A stretch of 37,224 nt of DNA from IMG/VR virus record IMGVR_UViG_3300030117_003687, positions 1 to 37,224 of that record, one strand, 5' to 3'. This DNA comes from a virus. Made by a program: the position numbers and the translations under genes. The notes below the pieces were generated by a model. The model saw only the letters and a program-made list of their open reading frames with translations, did no database searches and was not told where the DNA came from. Below are positions 13,391-20,113 of this stretch, piece after piece (position 1 is the stretch's first letter; every line of letters starts with the position of its first letter).

Positions 13391-13840
13391 ATGAACAGAA
13401 TTAAAATCAATCGTAGATTAGCCGAAGCTAAAACTTTTTTATGTTTTTTCCCTGACGTTGTTGAACGTAAGGGTTTAAGTAAGGCGAAGAAATGGGCGAA
13501 GAAATTTTTCAAGGATGAGATGCGCTGGATGGAGGACGATTTGGCTAGTAAGGACGATTTGAGGAAGTATATTGATTCTCGAACCGAGGACAATCAGGTC
13601 GCTATCATGATGAGTGGGATCGATTGTGATGGCGTTGAGTGGTCAAATGCTCCTTCCATTATGGACAACCCCAGCGTTCAGAAAATCATGAAATTTGAGA
13701 GGGAGTATTATGAGTATGCTGACGGGTCAAAAAATTGGGGTCTTTGTAAGCCTTCGACCGTTGTGGGAGTGCGATCTACGTCTAGGGATTTAGCGACTGA
13801 GGCTTACGAGAATGGGCATCCTCACGTTTTATACACATAG
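13391..13840 (+). CDS. hypothetical protein, 149 aa
   Basis: The start at 13391 is chosen for TAGGAGAAAATCA upstream; the frame is open further 5' but without a ribosome site. The N-terminal 60 residues are very basic and helical (KINRRLAEAK, GLSKAKKWAKKFFKDEMRW). The remainder contains DDLRKYIDSRTEDNQ, EREYYEYADGSKNWGLCK and RSTSRDLATEAYENGHPH. The basic start suggests nucleic-acid binding, but no family is recognised. First gene of the 13.4-14.7 kb group, directly behind the GRGACA array. Confidence 0.65.
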   Translation: MNRIKINRRLAEAKTFLCFFPDVVERKGLSKAKKWAKKFFKDEMRWMEDDLASKDDLRKYIDSRTEDNQVAIMMSGIDCDGVEWSNAPSIMDNPSVQKIMKFEREYYEYADGSKNWGLCKPSTVVGVRSTSRDLATEAYENGHPHVLYT

Positions 13841-13852
13841 GAGGGGGGTGAT

Positions 13853-14137
13853 ATGTTTAAGGACGCTAGAAAACTAGCCGAGCAAGACCCAGAGGTTCAA
13901 GTGCCAAGCACCGAGGAGCTGGACACATTGAACGTCTGGGATTGTGTGAAGGTTGACGGTGATTGTCGTGGGTACATTTGGGCCAGGATTATTGATCTTG
14001 ATGATAATCGAAGATTTTTTCGTTGTGATGTCATAAGCGAGCCAGTTGGGCATCAATACAAGTTTGGAGATGAGGTTGTGGTTTATCCTTATCAGATTTT
14101 TGATTTTAAATATGCTGAAGCATTGGAGGAGGAGTAA
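13853..14137 (+). CDS. hypothetical protein, 94 aa, probable small beta-barrel
   Basis: AGGAGGGGGGTGAT precedes the start. After a 25-residue lead, VWDCVKVDGDCRGYIWARII, FFRCDVISEP and YKFGDEVVVYPYQIFDF read as alternating beta strands, as in an SH3/Tudor-like barrel. The stop overlaps the next start (TAATG). No family is recognised. Confidence 0.65.
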   Translation: MFKDARKLAEQDPEVQVPSTEELDTLNVWDCVKVDGDCRGYIWARIIDLDDNRRFFRCDVISEPVGHQYKFGDEVVVYPYQIFDFKYAEALEEE

Positions 14138-14340
14138 TGTCAAAATATAATTCAGTTTGTTTTCTTGAGCATGGGTTTTCAGTTAATCACCCAGAAGAAG
14201 ATCCATTCTATGAAGATGGTTTTTGGGTTGTGAAAGAGGCACGAGAGAAGATTGAAGAATTGTTTCAAGAGTATCGATCAATGAGTGATGAAGAGTTGGT
14301 GGGTGCTTTAAGTTTTACCGATACAGTAGAGAGGGGGTAA
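14137..14340 (+). CDS. hypothetical protein, 67 aa
   Basis: MSKYNSVCFLEHGFSVNHPE, then an acidic EEDPFYEDGFWVV segment and a helical C-terminus with AREKIEELFQEYRSMSDEELVGALSF. Translation is coupled to the preceding gene through a TAATG junction and GGAGGAG. Four bases separate it from the next ATG. Unknown function. Confidence 0.6.
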   Translation: MSKYNSVCFLEHGFSVNHPEEDPFYEDGFWVVKEAREKIEELFQEYRSMSDEELVGALSFTDTVERG

Positions 14341-14343
14341 ACA

Positions 14344-14652
14344 ATGTCAGATAAAGAAGTAAATGGCTGGAGTAACCGAGAGACGTGGCTCGTGGGTCTT
14401 TGGATGAATGACGCAATGTTTGAATATTTCAAGGAGCAGTACGCAGATGGTGACATAGCGTTGAACGAGGTCAAAGATTTTGTTCTTGATGAGATAGATC
14501 ATGAGACCCGAATAAAATCAGGCTTGGCACAAAATCTTTTAAATCATGCATTAGCTGACGTTAATTGGAGAGAGCTGGAAATGTCTTTGAATGAAAATTT
14601 GAGGGAGCATTATGCATTTTCAAACGAGTTTTATGGAGGAAAGGAGGCATAG
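14344..14652 (+). CDS. SNRETW-motif phage protein (DUF7249-like)
   Basis: 102 aa with NGWSNRETWLVGLWMND near the N-terminus (about 7-23). This signature is seen in many small proteins of tailed phages and plasmids (DUF7249-like), and the rest is acidic helices. The family has no established function. GAGGGGGTAAACA supports the start. A terminator-like hairpin follows 10 bp after the stop, making it the last gene of the 13391-14652 group. Confidence 0.75.
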   Translation: MSDKEVNGWSNRETWLVGLWMNDAMFEYFKEQYADGDIALNEVKDFVLDEIDHETRIKSGLAQNLLNHALADVNWRELEMSLNENLREHYAFSNEFYGGKEA

Positions 14653-14661
14653 CATTGAATA

Positions 14662-14691
14662 GGAGACCTTGGAAACAGGGTCTCCCTTTTT
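14662..14691 (+). terminator. rho-independent terminator
   Basis: GGAGACC (14662-14668), 10-base loop, GGTCTCC (14679-14685), then C and five T. It separates the first four genes of the cluster from the rest. Because transcription must reach the following genes, it is probably partial, or a new promoter lies nearby. Confidence 0.7.
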
Positions 14692-14725
14692 GTGCAATGT
14701 CGCACGACAACCCAAGGAGGAAAAA

Positions 14726-14911
14726 ATGGGTAAAGTAAAATCATGGTTAACGACAATGGAGGAGGATGCTACTTGGATGAGCCGAGACGGCTGGGCTGGG
14801 AAGCATGGGTCTTCTAATCTTAGAATTTATGACGAAGTACAGGATCAAATTGCTATTGAATTGGCGATTCATCAAGTACGATCATTAAATGATTTCATTG
14901 AGGGGAGATAA
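14726..14911 (+). CDS. hypothetical protein, 61 aa
   Basis: The start at 14726 is set by AAGGAGGAAAAA. An upstream in-frame ATG at 14669 sits in the terminator loop and is rejected. MGKVKSWLTTMEEDATWMSR resembles openings of small phage proteins of the form MxxVKxWLxxMEEDA. It also contains HGSSNLRIYDEVQDQIAIEL. Function unknown. Confidence 0.65.
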   Translation: MGKVKSWLTTMEEDATWMSRDGWAGKHGSSNLRIYDEVQDQIAIELAIHQVRSLNDFIEGR

Positions 14912-14914
14912 GAG

Positions 14915-15397
14915 ATGGGAGTTCGAGTTTATTTTGAGAGTGATCACTTATCTTGGGCGTGTGAAGTTGCCTATTTTAACAACGAGGACATCTATGATGC
15001 GTGTATAGATGTTCTTGAAGAAAAGGCAAAATCCGAAGGTTACTTTTTAACTGAGAGTGTAGAAGATGATGAAGATGATGAGGAAGAGAAAAAATTTATT
15101 TGGGTTTACCAATACAGGGAGAGTGGAGGAGAAGATATGATAGAATTATTTTCTCAACTCCCGACAAGAGATCAATTAAACAAAATTATATCGGAGAATC
15201 TTGGTATTGATGCCGAGGGTTTAAGAGCCAAGGGCGAGACCCTTGGTTTGAATGATATGCACAATTTTCATCAGGGTCAGGAAAAAGAGTACGTTAAAGG
15301 TGAGCGAGAGAGTTATGTCCCAGCCCCCGAGGATTTTTGTGATCCTGAATTTTACGAGAATTTATATCAACAAAACCTTATAGGAGGAGAAGAGTAA
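14915..15397 (+). CDS. acidic hypothetical protein, 160 aa
   Basis: Starts MGVRVYFESDHLSWACEVAY and has an Asp/Glu run at about 49-60 (EDDEDDEEE). It continues with VYQYRESGGEDMIELFSQLP and a C-terminal EDFCDPEFYENLYQQ. Overall strongly negative, as DNA-mimic or anti-host phage proteins can be, though that is speculation. The GGAGATAAGAG lead supports the start. The stop overlaps the following ATG (TAATG). Confidence 0.65.
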   Translation: MGVRVYFESDHLSWACEVAYFNNEDIYDACIDVLEEKAKSEGYFLTESVEDDEDDEEEKKFIWVYQYRESGGEDMIELFSQLPTRDQLNKIISENLGIDAEGLRAKGETLGLNDMHNFHQGQEKEYVKGERESYVPAPEDFCDPEFYENLYQQNLIGGEE

Positions 15398-16032
15398 TGC
15401 CAAATATATGCAGAAATTGGGCTAGATTTAGCCACAAAGACCCGAAGAAGTTTCAAGAACTATGCAACGCTATTACAAAAAGCGAATTGTGTTCTTATAT
15501 AATGCCCGAGCCTGACTACAAAAAAACTGTAGTCATGCCGACATACCCACACATATCAGGAAACGAGCCAGTTGATCCGAGTTCTGCTTGGTGGGATTGG
15601 CGAGTACAAAATTGGGGAACAAAATTGGAGTTAAATTTACGAGATGGTTTTTCTGACATTTGTCCTAATACAAATACTGCTTCCATAAATTTTGAGAGTG
15701 CATGGTCTCCACCCATTGGAATCTATAACAAGGCCGTCGAGCTTGGTTTTGAAGTTGAGGCCGAGTATGACGAGCCTGGGATGGATTTTTGTGGACGATA
15801 CATTAATGGGAAAGACGAGTGTATAAGAACGTCCGATAGTTTTAGAGAGGGTACGATGCCCAAATGGGCGTTGGACGATTATGGCGATAGAACTTGGGAA
15901 GGCATGGTTGATTGTGGGGAGATCGACAACGAAGGCAATCTTTTTGATTACGAGACCAAGTTAATGCTCAAAAAGCATGGTGAGTGGGGTCACGTTGAGT
16001 TTAACAAAAGAATGTTGGAGCTGGGGTCATGA
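15397..16032 (+). CDS. API92-like ferredoxin-fold protein
   Basis: 211 aa. MPNICRNWARFS at the N-terminus, NWGTKLELNLRDGF at about 70-83 and INFESAWSPPIGIYNKAVEL at about 97-116 are the signatures of the API92-like/DUF1281 family: MPNxCxN, NWGTKxD and F-x-T/S-AWSPP. The family is widespread in phages and integrative elements. It has a ferredoxin-like fold and no proven role. The C-terminal portion with GRYINGKDECIR and DRTWEGMVDCGEID extends beyond the core. Coupled to both neighbours by TAATG and ATGA overlaps. Confidence 0.82.
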   Translation: MPNICRNWARFSHKDPKKFQELCNAITKSELCSYIMPEPDYKKTVVMPTYPHISGNEPVDPSSAWWDWRVQNWGTKLELNLRDGFSDICPNTNTASINFESAWSPPIGIYNKAVELGFEVEAEYDEPGMDFCGRYINGKDECIRTSDSFREGTMPKWALDDYGDRTWEGMVDCGEIDNEGNLFDYETKLMLKKHGEWGHVEFNKRMLELGS

Positions 16033-16628
16033 CCTTAATTATCCGAGAAACCACGATGCAGAGTGCCAATGCTTTTATTAAAAAGTATCACAGGCACTCT
16101 GACATAGTACCAGCCCAACTGATGCACATATCTTTTGAGCTAATTGAATATCTCCATGTAGTCGATGGAAGCGTTCTCAAATACGCTAACAGAATTGGCG
16201 TTGCAATATTTGGTTATCCAAGTGGTCGATTTCATAACCAAGATATAATCGAATTAAGGCGAGTATGTTTTTCACCTGACGAACAGTTTTCTCAATTTAA
16301 AAACTGGTATCCTTCCGAGCGAGTGAAAAAATCTAAAAACAGCCCTAGTTTGAAAAATATTGCGATGATCGAACAGCTTTATGATACTCCACTTTCATTA
16401 TTGCCTGGAATAATGTGCAAAGCCTGGACCGTACCATCAAATTTTTTATTGTTTATCGAGCATATTGTAAGGCGTAGGTTTCCAGAATTTACTAGGATTG
16501 TGACTTACATTAGGCAGCATGAAAACGGCTCCTATTTAAAGAATGCTGGGTATTACATTGACAAACATTTTGAGAGAGGTGGTTCAAAAAAGTACAGATT
16601 AATGAAAGAGATAGGAGATTTATCATGA
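16029..16628 (+). CDS. Mom/XF1762-like GNAT-fold protein, possible DNA modifier
   Basis: 199 aa. The N-terminus has ANAFIKKYHRHSDIVPAQ (about 13-30), matching the A-x-x-F/W-I/V-x-x-x-HRH opening of XF1762/Mu Mom-like proteins. The core continues with IGVAIFGYPSGR (about 56-67), IIELRRVCF (about 73-81) and FTRIVTYIRQHENGSYLKNAGY (about 154-175), the GNAT-type strand and acyl-CoA loop region. Mu Mom converts adenine to a carbamoylmethyl derivative in DNA. Whether this homologue does the same is inference. An insertion at about 125-150 distinguishes it from short family members. A putative orphan methyltransferase lies 2.9 kb downstream. Confidence 0.7.
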   Translation: MTLIIRETTMQSANAFIKKYHRHSDIVPAQLMHISFELIEYLHVVDGSVLKYANRIGVAIFGYPSGRFHNQDIIELRRVCFSPDEQFSQFKNWYPSERVKKSKNSPSLKNIAMIEQLYDTPLSLLPGIMCKAWTVPSNFLLFIEHIVRRRFPEFTRIVTYIRQHENGSYLKNAGYYIDKHFERGGSKKYRLMKEIGDLS

Positions 16629-16831
16629 AAAAAGAATGGGTAATTGTTCGATATACAGATCACCGAGACAACGTAGGTCGTGAAGGTCGTGTAAATGCAT
16701 GGCGAGATTATGGTGATGACCACGTCTGGGGAAGTGTTCTTTATGAGGTCATAGGCTATCATAGTGGTTCTTATCGTGAAGCATTGGATCTCGGCAAGCA
16801 GTACTCTTGTGCTTTAGGTAAACGATCATGA
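16625..16831 (+). CDS. hypothetical protein, 68 aa
   Basis: MKKEWVIVRYTDHRDNVGRE continues with WRDYGDDHVWGSVLYEVIGY and SYREALDLGKQ. The pattern strand-loop-strand-helix is compact and soluble. The start overlaps the stop of the Mom-like gene (ATGA) with TAGGAG upstream. Unknown function. Confidence 0.6.
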   Translation: MKKEWVIVRYTDHRDNVGREGRVNAWRDYGDDHVWGSVLYEVIGYHSGSYREALDLGKQYSCALGKRS

Positions 16832-17004
16832 CCTACACACTAGAGCCAAATGAAATGGAATGTCCGAGGTGCGAGGGTCTCGGGCAGACCTACTATGAAC
16901 ATCCTGTTATTGATTATGAGAACGGTGGGTATCTGGAGGAGAGGTTGGATTGTTGTGATGATTGCAATGGATCTGGTGCAATAGAAATAGAGGAGGACAA
17001 GTAA
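16828..17004 (+). CDS. 58-aa zinc-finger mini-protein (DnaJ-like CxxCxGxG)
   Basis: A 59-codon frame begins at an ATGA overlap with the previous gene. It contains CPRCEGLGQ (about 12-20) and CDDCNGSG (about 44-51), two CxxCxGxG-type knuckles as in the zinc-binding part of DnaJ, joined by an acidic linker. The four cysteines should bind one zinc. Such mini-proteins are common in phages and plasmids and may bind protein or RNA. The stop overlaps the next start (TAATG), and GAGGAGG just before it serves the next gene. Confidence 0.7.
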   Translation: MTYTLEPNEMECPRCEGLGQTYYEHPVIDYENGGYLEERLDCCDDCNGSGAIEIEEDK

Positions 17005-17243
17005 TGACTGATAAAACGTTAGAGAAGGCAAGTATAGTTTACAATAGGCTATTGGATCTCGGGGAAGAGCTGGATCAAGAGGGGATAACGACTCCTGAAA
17101 TGGCGAGAGGAACGGCATATTTTCTGGTTGAGTTGTGTTTTGATACTGCTCCATCGAGTGACTATGCCATGCATTTACTTTTGAGTGCGATAACGGCAAG
17201 GCTGGAAAGAAACATTGATGACAATAAAAAGGAGGTCGCATGA
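17004..17243 (+). CDS. hypothetical helical protein, 79 aa
   Basis: The start at 17004 (GAGGAGGACAAGTA before it) is preferred to an in-frame ATG at 16962 inside the zinc-finger gene. The protein is all-helical: LEKASIVYNRLLDLGEELDQ, MARGTAYFLVELCFD, DYAMHLLLSAITARLERNID. No family is recognised. The stop overlaps the next ATG. Confidence 0.65.
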   Translation: MTDKTLEKASIVYNRLLDLGEELDQEGITTPEMARGTAYFLVELCFDTAPSSDYAMHLLLSAITARLERNIDDNKKEVA

Positions 17244-17464
17244 TGTTTTTTAAAGGAGAGTTAGCAATCAACCATGAGCCTAGTTTAGATTACATGGCTA
17301 AATTATGGGCAACTGAAAATGTTGAGGAAGCAAAAGCAGAGGAGGCCAGAGGTTTTGAAAGTAAATTCTCAACATGTTTTGATTATGAGTACGAAATGTC
17401 ATGGTCTGCGATTGAAGGTGATCTAGAACAGGACGGATTAGAATGGGAGGAGACAGATGAGTGA
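17240..17464 (+). CDS. acidic hypothetical protein, 74 aa
   Basis: MMFFKGELAINHEPSLDYMA then a Glu/Ala helix (VEEAKAEEARGFE) and an acidic tail (LEQDGLEWEETDE). AAAGGAGGTCGC precedes the start, an almost ideal ribosome site. The end overlaps the next gene by 8 bp. Function unknown. Confidence 0.6.
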   Translation: MMFFKGELAINHEPSLDYMAKLWATENVEEAKAEEARGFESKFSTCFDYEYEMSWSAIEGDLEQDGLEWEETDE

Positions 17465-17813
17465 ACCAATTTATCCAACAAAGGAAAGTCTAAAAGCCGA
17501 TGGTCAATTAACTGACTACGGTAAAGAAATTTATGAAATATTAGACAAAGTAATAGCTCAGTCAAAAGAGTGGTTCGAGGAAAGCAGAACCGACAGAGAT
17601 AACGAAGTCGATGAGAATTATATTCATGGATTTGAAATTGATGGTTACAGTTTCGATATTGATATTTGGGATGGTCGAAAAATCAACGATGACAATAAAT
17701 GGCATTGCGAAGTTATCGAATGTCACGACGACGGAGTATATCATTGTCGTGGCTATCGTGAGCAATTTCTTTGGGAAATTGAGATAGAAGAACAGGAGAA
17801 ACAAGATGGCTAA
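17457..17813 (+). CDS. acidic hypothetical protein, 118 aa
   Basis: Contains a YPTKESLKADGQLTDYGKEI lead, a helix about 30-45, and a beta-rich half: YIHGFEIDGYSFDIDIWDGR, WHCEVIECHDDGVYHCRGYR. It ends in a highly charged helix. GGGAGGAGACAG supports the start. No family is recognised. Its 3' end overlaps the next small ORF by 8 bp. Confidence 0.62.
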   Translation: MSEPIYPTKESLKADGQLTDYGKEIYEILDKVIAQSKEWFEESRTDRDNEVDENYIHGFEIDGYSFDIDIWDGRKINDDNKWHCEVIECHDDGVYHCRGYREQFLWEIEIEEQEKQDG

Positions 17814-17979
17814 ATACTACACACCAAAACTGACTAAATCGCAATTCTTCCATGTGTTACGAGCAATGGATTCTTATGGTTATGATGTTTTAGATAATGC
17901 TGAATTTGGTAACGATAAGAGTGAGTTAAGATTACATGAGCAAACCAATGAAGCCTTGATGAAAGCAGAGGAGAAATAA
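17806..17979 (+). CDS. 57-aa hypothetical protein
   Basis: Frame from the ATG at 17806 with CAGGAGAAACAAG upstream: MAKYYTPKLTKSQFFHVLRA, then MDSYGYDVLDNAEFGND and an EKxx-type helical tail. Supported by the tight overlap with the upstream gene and a good ribosome site. Unknown function. Confidence 0.55.
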   Translation: MAKYYTPKLTKSQFFHVLRAMDSYGYDVLDNAEFGNDKSELRLHEQTNEALMKAEEK

Positions 17980-17980
17980 C

Positions 17981-18034
17981 ATGGCAAAGCGTAAAGAATT
18001 ACCACGCTATGTTGAGATAGGAGAGGTCGCATGA
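17981..18034 (+). CDS. 17-aa micro-ORF coupled to endolysin
   Basis: ATG at 17981, one base after the previous stop, encodes MAKRKELPRYVEIGEVA and ends in an ATGA overlap with the endolysin start. GCAGAGGAGAAATAAC precedes it. It could be a real basic micro-protein, or simply a leader that couples endolysin translation to upstream flow. Confidence 0.35.
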   Translation: MAKRKELPRYVEIGEVA

Positions 18035-18534
18035 TTATGTCAACGGCCCTTCTTTGCTTGGCAAGCAATATTTATTTTGAAGCAAGATCCGAGCCCATTG
18101 CCGGTCAGATTGCAGTAGCCGAGGTAACCCTTAATAGGGTTAACTCGCAAGACTATCCTAATAATATCTGTGAGGTTGTTCTTCAAGAGAACGAGGACGG
18201 CTGTCAGTTTAGCTGGTGGTGCGATGGTAAGTCGGATCAGCCCAAGGATATGTTTTCATTCTTAAAGGCGAAGGCAATAGCCAAGATGATGATTCAAGAT
18301 GGAGATTATATTAGCGTGGTTGGAGATGAGGTAACGCATTATCATTCTACATCTGTCGAGCCGTATTGGTCAGAGGTTTTTCAAAAGACGCAAGTCATAG
18401 GTGACCATGTGTTTTATCGTAAGGTTATTTCTGATCCAGTACCGAGGCCCGAGAACTTTGCACAGTTGATTTGTGAGAACGAGGTTAGTCACGTTTATAC
18501 TATGGATCAATGCATGAAGGTGGACGATGAATAA
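18031..18534 (+). CDS. SleB/CwlJ-type cell wall hydrolase, probable endolysin
   Basis: 167 aa. LLCLASNIYFEARSEPIAGQ and IAVAEVTLNRVNS match the Hydrolase_2 (SleB) signature, in which a Glu of the FEARxE block is catalytic. CQFSWWCDGKSD and GDEVTHYHSTSVEPYWS follow at the expected spacing, so the domain is complete. SleB-type enzymes are lytic transglycosylases of peptidoglycan. The N-terminus is hydrophobic for only about 10 residues, so I see no clear signal peptide and export probably needs a holin. GGAGAGGTCGC supports the ATG at 18031 (18037 is possible). It sits in the plus-strand small-gene cluster, opposite in orientation to the virion genes. Confidence 0.85.
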   Translation: MIMSTALLCLASNIYFEARSEPIAGQIAVAEVTLNRVNSQDYPNNICEVVLQENEDGCQFSWWCDGKSDQPKDMFSFLKAKAIAKMMIQDGDYISVVGDEVTHYHSTSVEPYWSEVFQKTQVIGDHVFYRKVISDPVPRPENFAQLICENEVSHVYTMDQCMKVDDE

Positions 18535-18682
18535 TTTATGTCCAAGATGCCAGAGCCGCAACCCCCCTGTCTATGTTCATGGGCATTATCAATGCCCGGT
18601 ATGCAAGTCGGTGATTGATGATTGCTGTCAGGGGGAAGTGTGCCAACCAAAAGAGCAGATAAAAAAGGATAATAAAAAATGA
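18527..18682 (+). CDS. 51-aa zinc-ribbon mini-protein
   Basis: From an ATG overlapping the endolysin end: MNNLCPRCQSRNPPVYVHGH, CPVCKSVIDDCCQGEVC and a Lys-rich tail. CPRC and CPVC are the two knuckles of a zinc ribbon about 20 residues apart; three further cysteines could bind a second metal. The end overlaps the next gene (ATGA). Probably a nucleic-acid- or protein-binding adaptor. Confidence 0.65.
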   Translation: MNNLCPRCQSRNPPVYVHGHYQCPVCKSVIDDCCQGEVCQPKEQIKKDNKK

Positions 18683-18900
18683 AATGTATTAGGTGTAATG
18701 AACCAGAAACAAGAAAGATATCTTCATCCCGTAAAGACGGGCATACGGGAGTATTTTTACGCAGACGTTGTTTTTCTTGTGGGTTTAGATTTATAACATG
18801 GCAACCAAATAAGGATGACGAATTTAAAGAAGAGTTTTATTCTGAAATGAGACATTATAATTTTCGCAAAGAAGATAAGAATAGAACGCGGTATTTTTAA
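18679..18900 (+). CDS. NrdR-like zinc-ribbon protein without ATP-cone
   Basis: 73 aa. MKCIRCNEPETRKISSSRKD, then LRRRCFSCGFRFITWQ, parallels the zinc-ribbon DNA-binding domain of NrdR (CxxC, ...RRRxCxxCxxRFxT). The ATP-cone that follows in NrdR is absent, replaced by an acidic/basic helix. A DNA-binding regulator is likely, but its target is unknown and no ribonucleotide reductase gene is visible in the window. Confidence 0.65.
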   Translation: MKCIRCNEPETRKISSSRKDGHTGVFLRRRCFSCGFRFITWQPNKDDEFKEEFYSEMRHYNFRKEDKNRTRYF

Positions 18901-18903
18901 AGC

Positions 18904-19314
18904 ATGATTATGGATGAGAAAAAGACGCAATACGCAACAGTTGAACTTATTAACTATGCAGATAGTGCGATTGCAGTAACCGAGGATCAAGAAAAAGTTT
19001 TCATTAATGCCAGGATTGTGGATAAGATGGATCTCCGGGAGGGAGAAACTCTTATGGTTACTATGGTTACAAACTTTTACGACAAGAGAGATGACATACC
19101 TTGGAGAGCTACGAGGGCCGAGAGAGTGAGCTCTCCTACTCTTATGTATTCTATACTAGAAACTATGTCCAAGGACACAAGTTATCTTTGGACGGCTGAA
19201 GAATTATCGCAGCTATTGAAAACGGACACAGACGAAATACGCAAGACCCTCGAATCGATGGATCAAATTAATACAGTTGTGAGTTATTGTCTTTCTCACA
19301 CATCTAATATATAA
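18904..19314 (+). CDS. hypothetical protein, 136 aa, possible two-domain regulator
   Basis: Residues about 10-75 are beta-rich (YATVELINYADSAIAVTEDQ, EKVFINARIVDKMDLREGETLMVTMV) like a small OB-type barrel. Residues about 80-130 are helical (YLWTAEELSQLLKTDTDEIRKTLESM), resembling a winged-helix with a recognition helix. No family is identified, and the domain reading is my inference from pattern. Starts 3 bases after the NrdR-like gene. The weak upstream sequence leaves 18904 or the ATG at 18910 as possible starts. Confidence 0.6.
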   Translation: MIMDEKKTQYATVELINYADSAIAVTEDQEKVFINARIVDKMDLREGETLMVTMVTNFYDKRDDIPWRATRAERVSSPTLMYSILETMSKDTSYLWTAEELSQLLKTDTDEIRKTLESMDQINTVVSYCLSHTSNI

Positions 19315-19315
19315 A
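19287..19315 (+). promoter_or_regulatory. sigma70-like promoter for RHH-methyltransferase pair
   Basis: TTGTCT (19287-19292), 17-bp spacer, TATAAA (19310-19315), 30 bp before the ATG at 19346. The -35 lies in the end of the previous gene. A TGTCTT sequence close to the GRGACA-array motif overlaps it. Confidence 0.5.
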
Positions 19316-19345
19316 TAGTTATCTATTAACAATAAAGGATACACA

Positions 19346-19540
19346 ATGAAGAAAAAAAACAATGTCGATAATGCCACACTTTCTGAAAATCCTCGACACA
19401 AATATAGAACTGTGGCTTTACTTTTAAAAGATTATGCTTTTTTAAAAGAGATAGCTGACGATGAGCAACGTTCTATGGCTCGTCAGTTGTCGGTGATTAT
19501 AAGAAAGGAATACGAATCCCTTCATGGGAAAGCGATCTAA
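19346..19540 (+). CDS. ribbon-helix-helix (Arc/CopG-like) DNA-binding protein
   Basis: 64 aa. After a basic, disordered start, KYRTVALLLKDYAFLKEIAD gives a beta strand followed by helix 1, and EQRSMARQLSVIIRKEYESL gives helix 2, the RHH spacing. AAAGGATACACA supports the start. RHH dimers repress promoters by binding short inverted repeats. Its own promoter and the phage control regions are plausible targets. Its 3' end overlaps the methyltransferase by 17 bp. Confidence 0.72.
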   Translation: MKKKNNVDNATLSENPRHKYRTVALLLKDYAFLKEIADDEQRSMARQLSVIIRKEYESLHGKAI

Positions 19541-20072
19541 TTTTGAGCGGGTAGAAAGAGACTTTTATCCCACACCTTTTCAAGCAGTCAAACCTCTCCT
19601 ACCACATTTATCAGAGAAAGAGTTCTTTGTTGAACCATGTGCCGGGGACGGTACTCTTGTGGATCATCTAGAAAAGAACAATATGAAATGCATATTTCAA
19701 TCGGACATTGAGCCAAGACGCAAGAACATACTAGAGCTTGATGTATTTAAACTTGATGCTATGCAGTTTTTAAATGCTGATTTAATTATTACTAATCCAC
19801 CTTGGGATCGAAAGATATTGCACCCTTTAATTCTGCATTGCATTCAGTTGTTACCAACATGGTTGCTGTTTGATGCTGATTGGATGCACACCAAACAGGC
19901 CGCTGACTATCTGCCTTATTTAAAAAAGATTGTTAGTGTTGGTCGGGTTAAATGGATACCTGATTCTGAAAGCACTGGAAAAGATAATTGTTGTTGGTAC
20001 TATTTTGATAAATATAGTAAAGCAACGTGTGCTTCTTTTTATGGTAGACTTTCAAATGGTCGGTTGTTATAG
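19524..20072 (+). CDS. orphan SAM-dependent DNA methyltransferase-like protein
   Basis: 182 aa. DFYPTPFQAVKPLL at about 13-26 is the usual opening of phage DNA-methylase-like proteins. FVEPCAGDGTLVDHL (about 35-49) is the SAM-binding motif I, and LIITNPPW (about 87-94) is motif IV with NPPW, typical of N6-adenine or related amino-methyltransferases. No target-recognition domain or paired restriction enzyme is seen. DNA, RNA or protein could be the substrate, but self-protection of phage DNA is the usual reading. The start is not preceded by a strong ribosome site and probably relies on overlap with the RHH gene. A terminator follows. Confidence 0.78.
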   Translation: MGKRSNFERVERDFYPTPFQAVKPLLPHLSEKEFFVEPCAGDGTLVDHLEKNNMKCIFQSDIEPRRKNILELDVFKLDAMQFLNADLIITNPPWDRKILHPLILHCIQLLPTWLLFDADWMHTKQAADYLPYLKKIVSVGRVKWIPDSESTGKDNCCWYYFDKYSKATCASFYGRLSNGRLL

Positions 20073-20113
20073 TGAGGAAACATCGCCTCATGTTTAGCCT
20101 CCCAGGCAAACTT

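Noticed and set aside
13330-13593. Minus-strand 87-aa ORF
   Set aside because: It is antisense to the 149-aa gene start, which has a clear AGGAG site; no independent support.
16840-17271. Minus-strand 143-aa ORF
   Set aside because: It overlaps three well-supported plus-strand genes with coupled starts, has no recognisable motif and no ribosome site.
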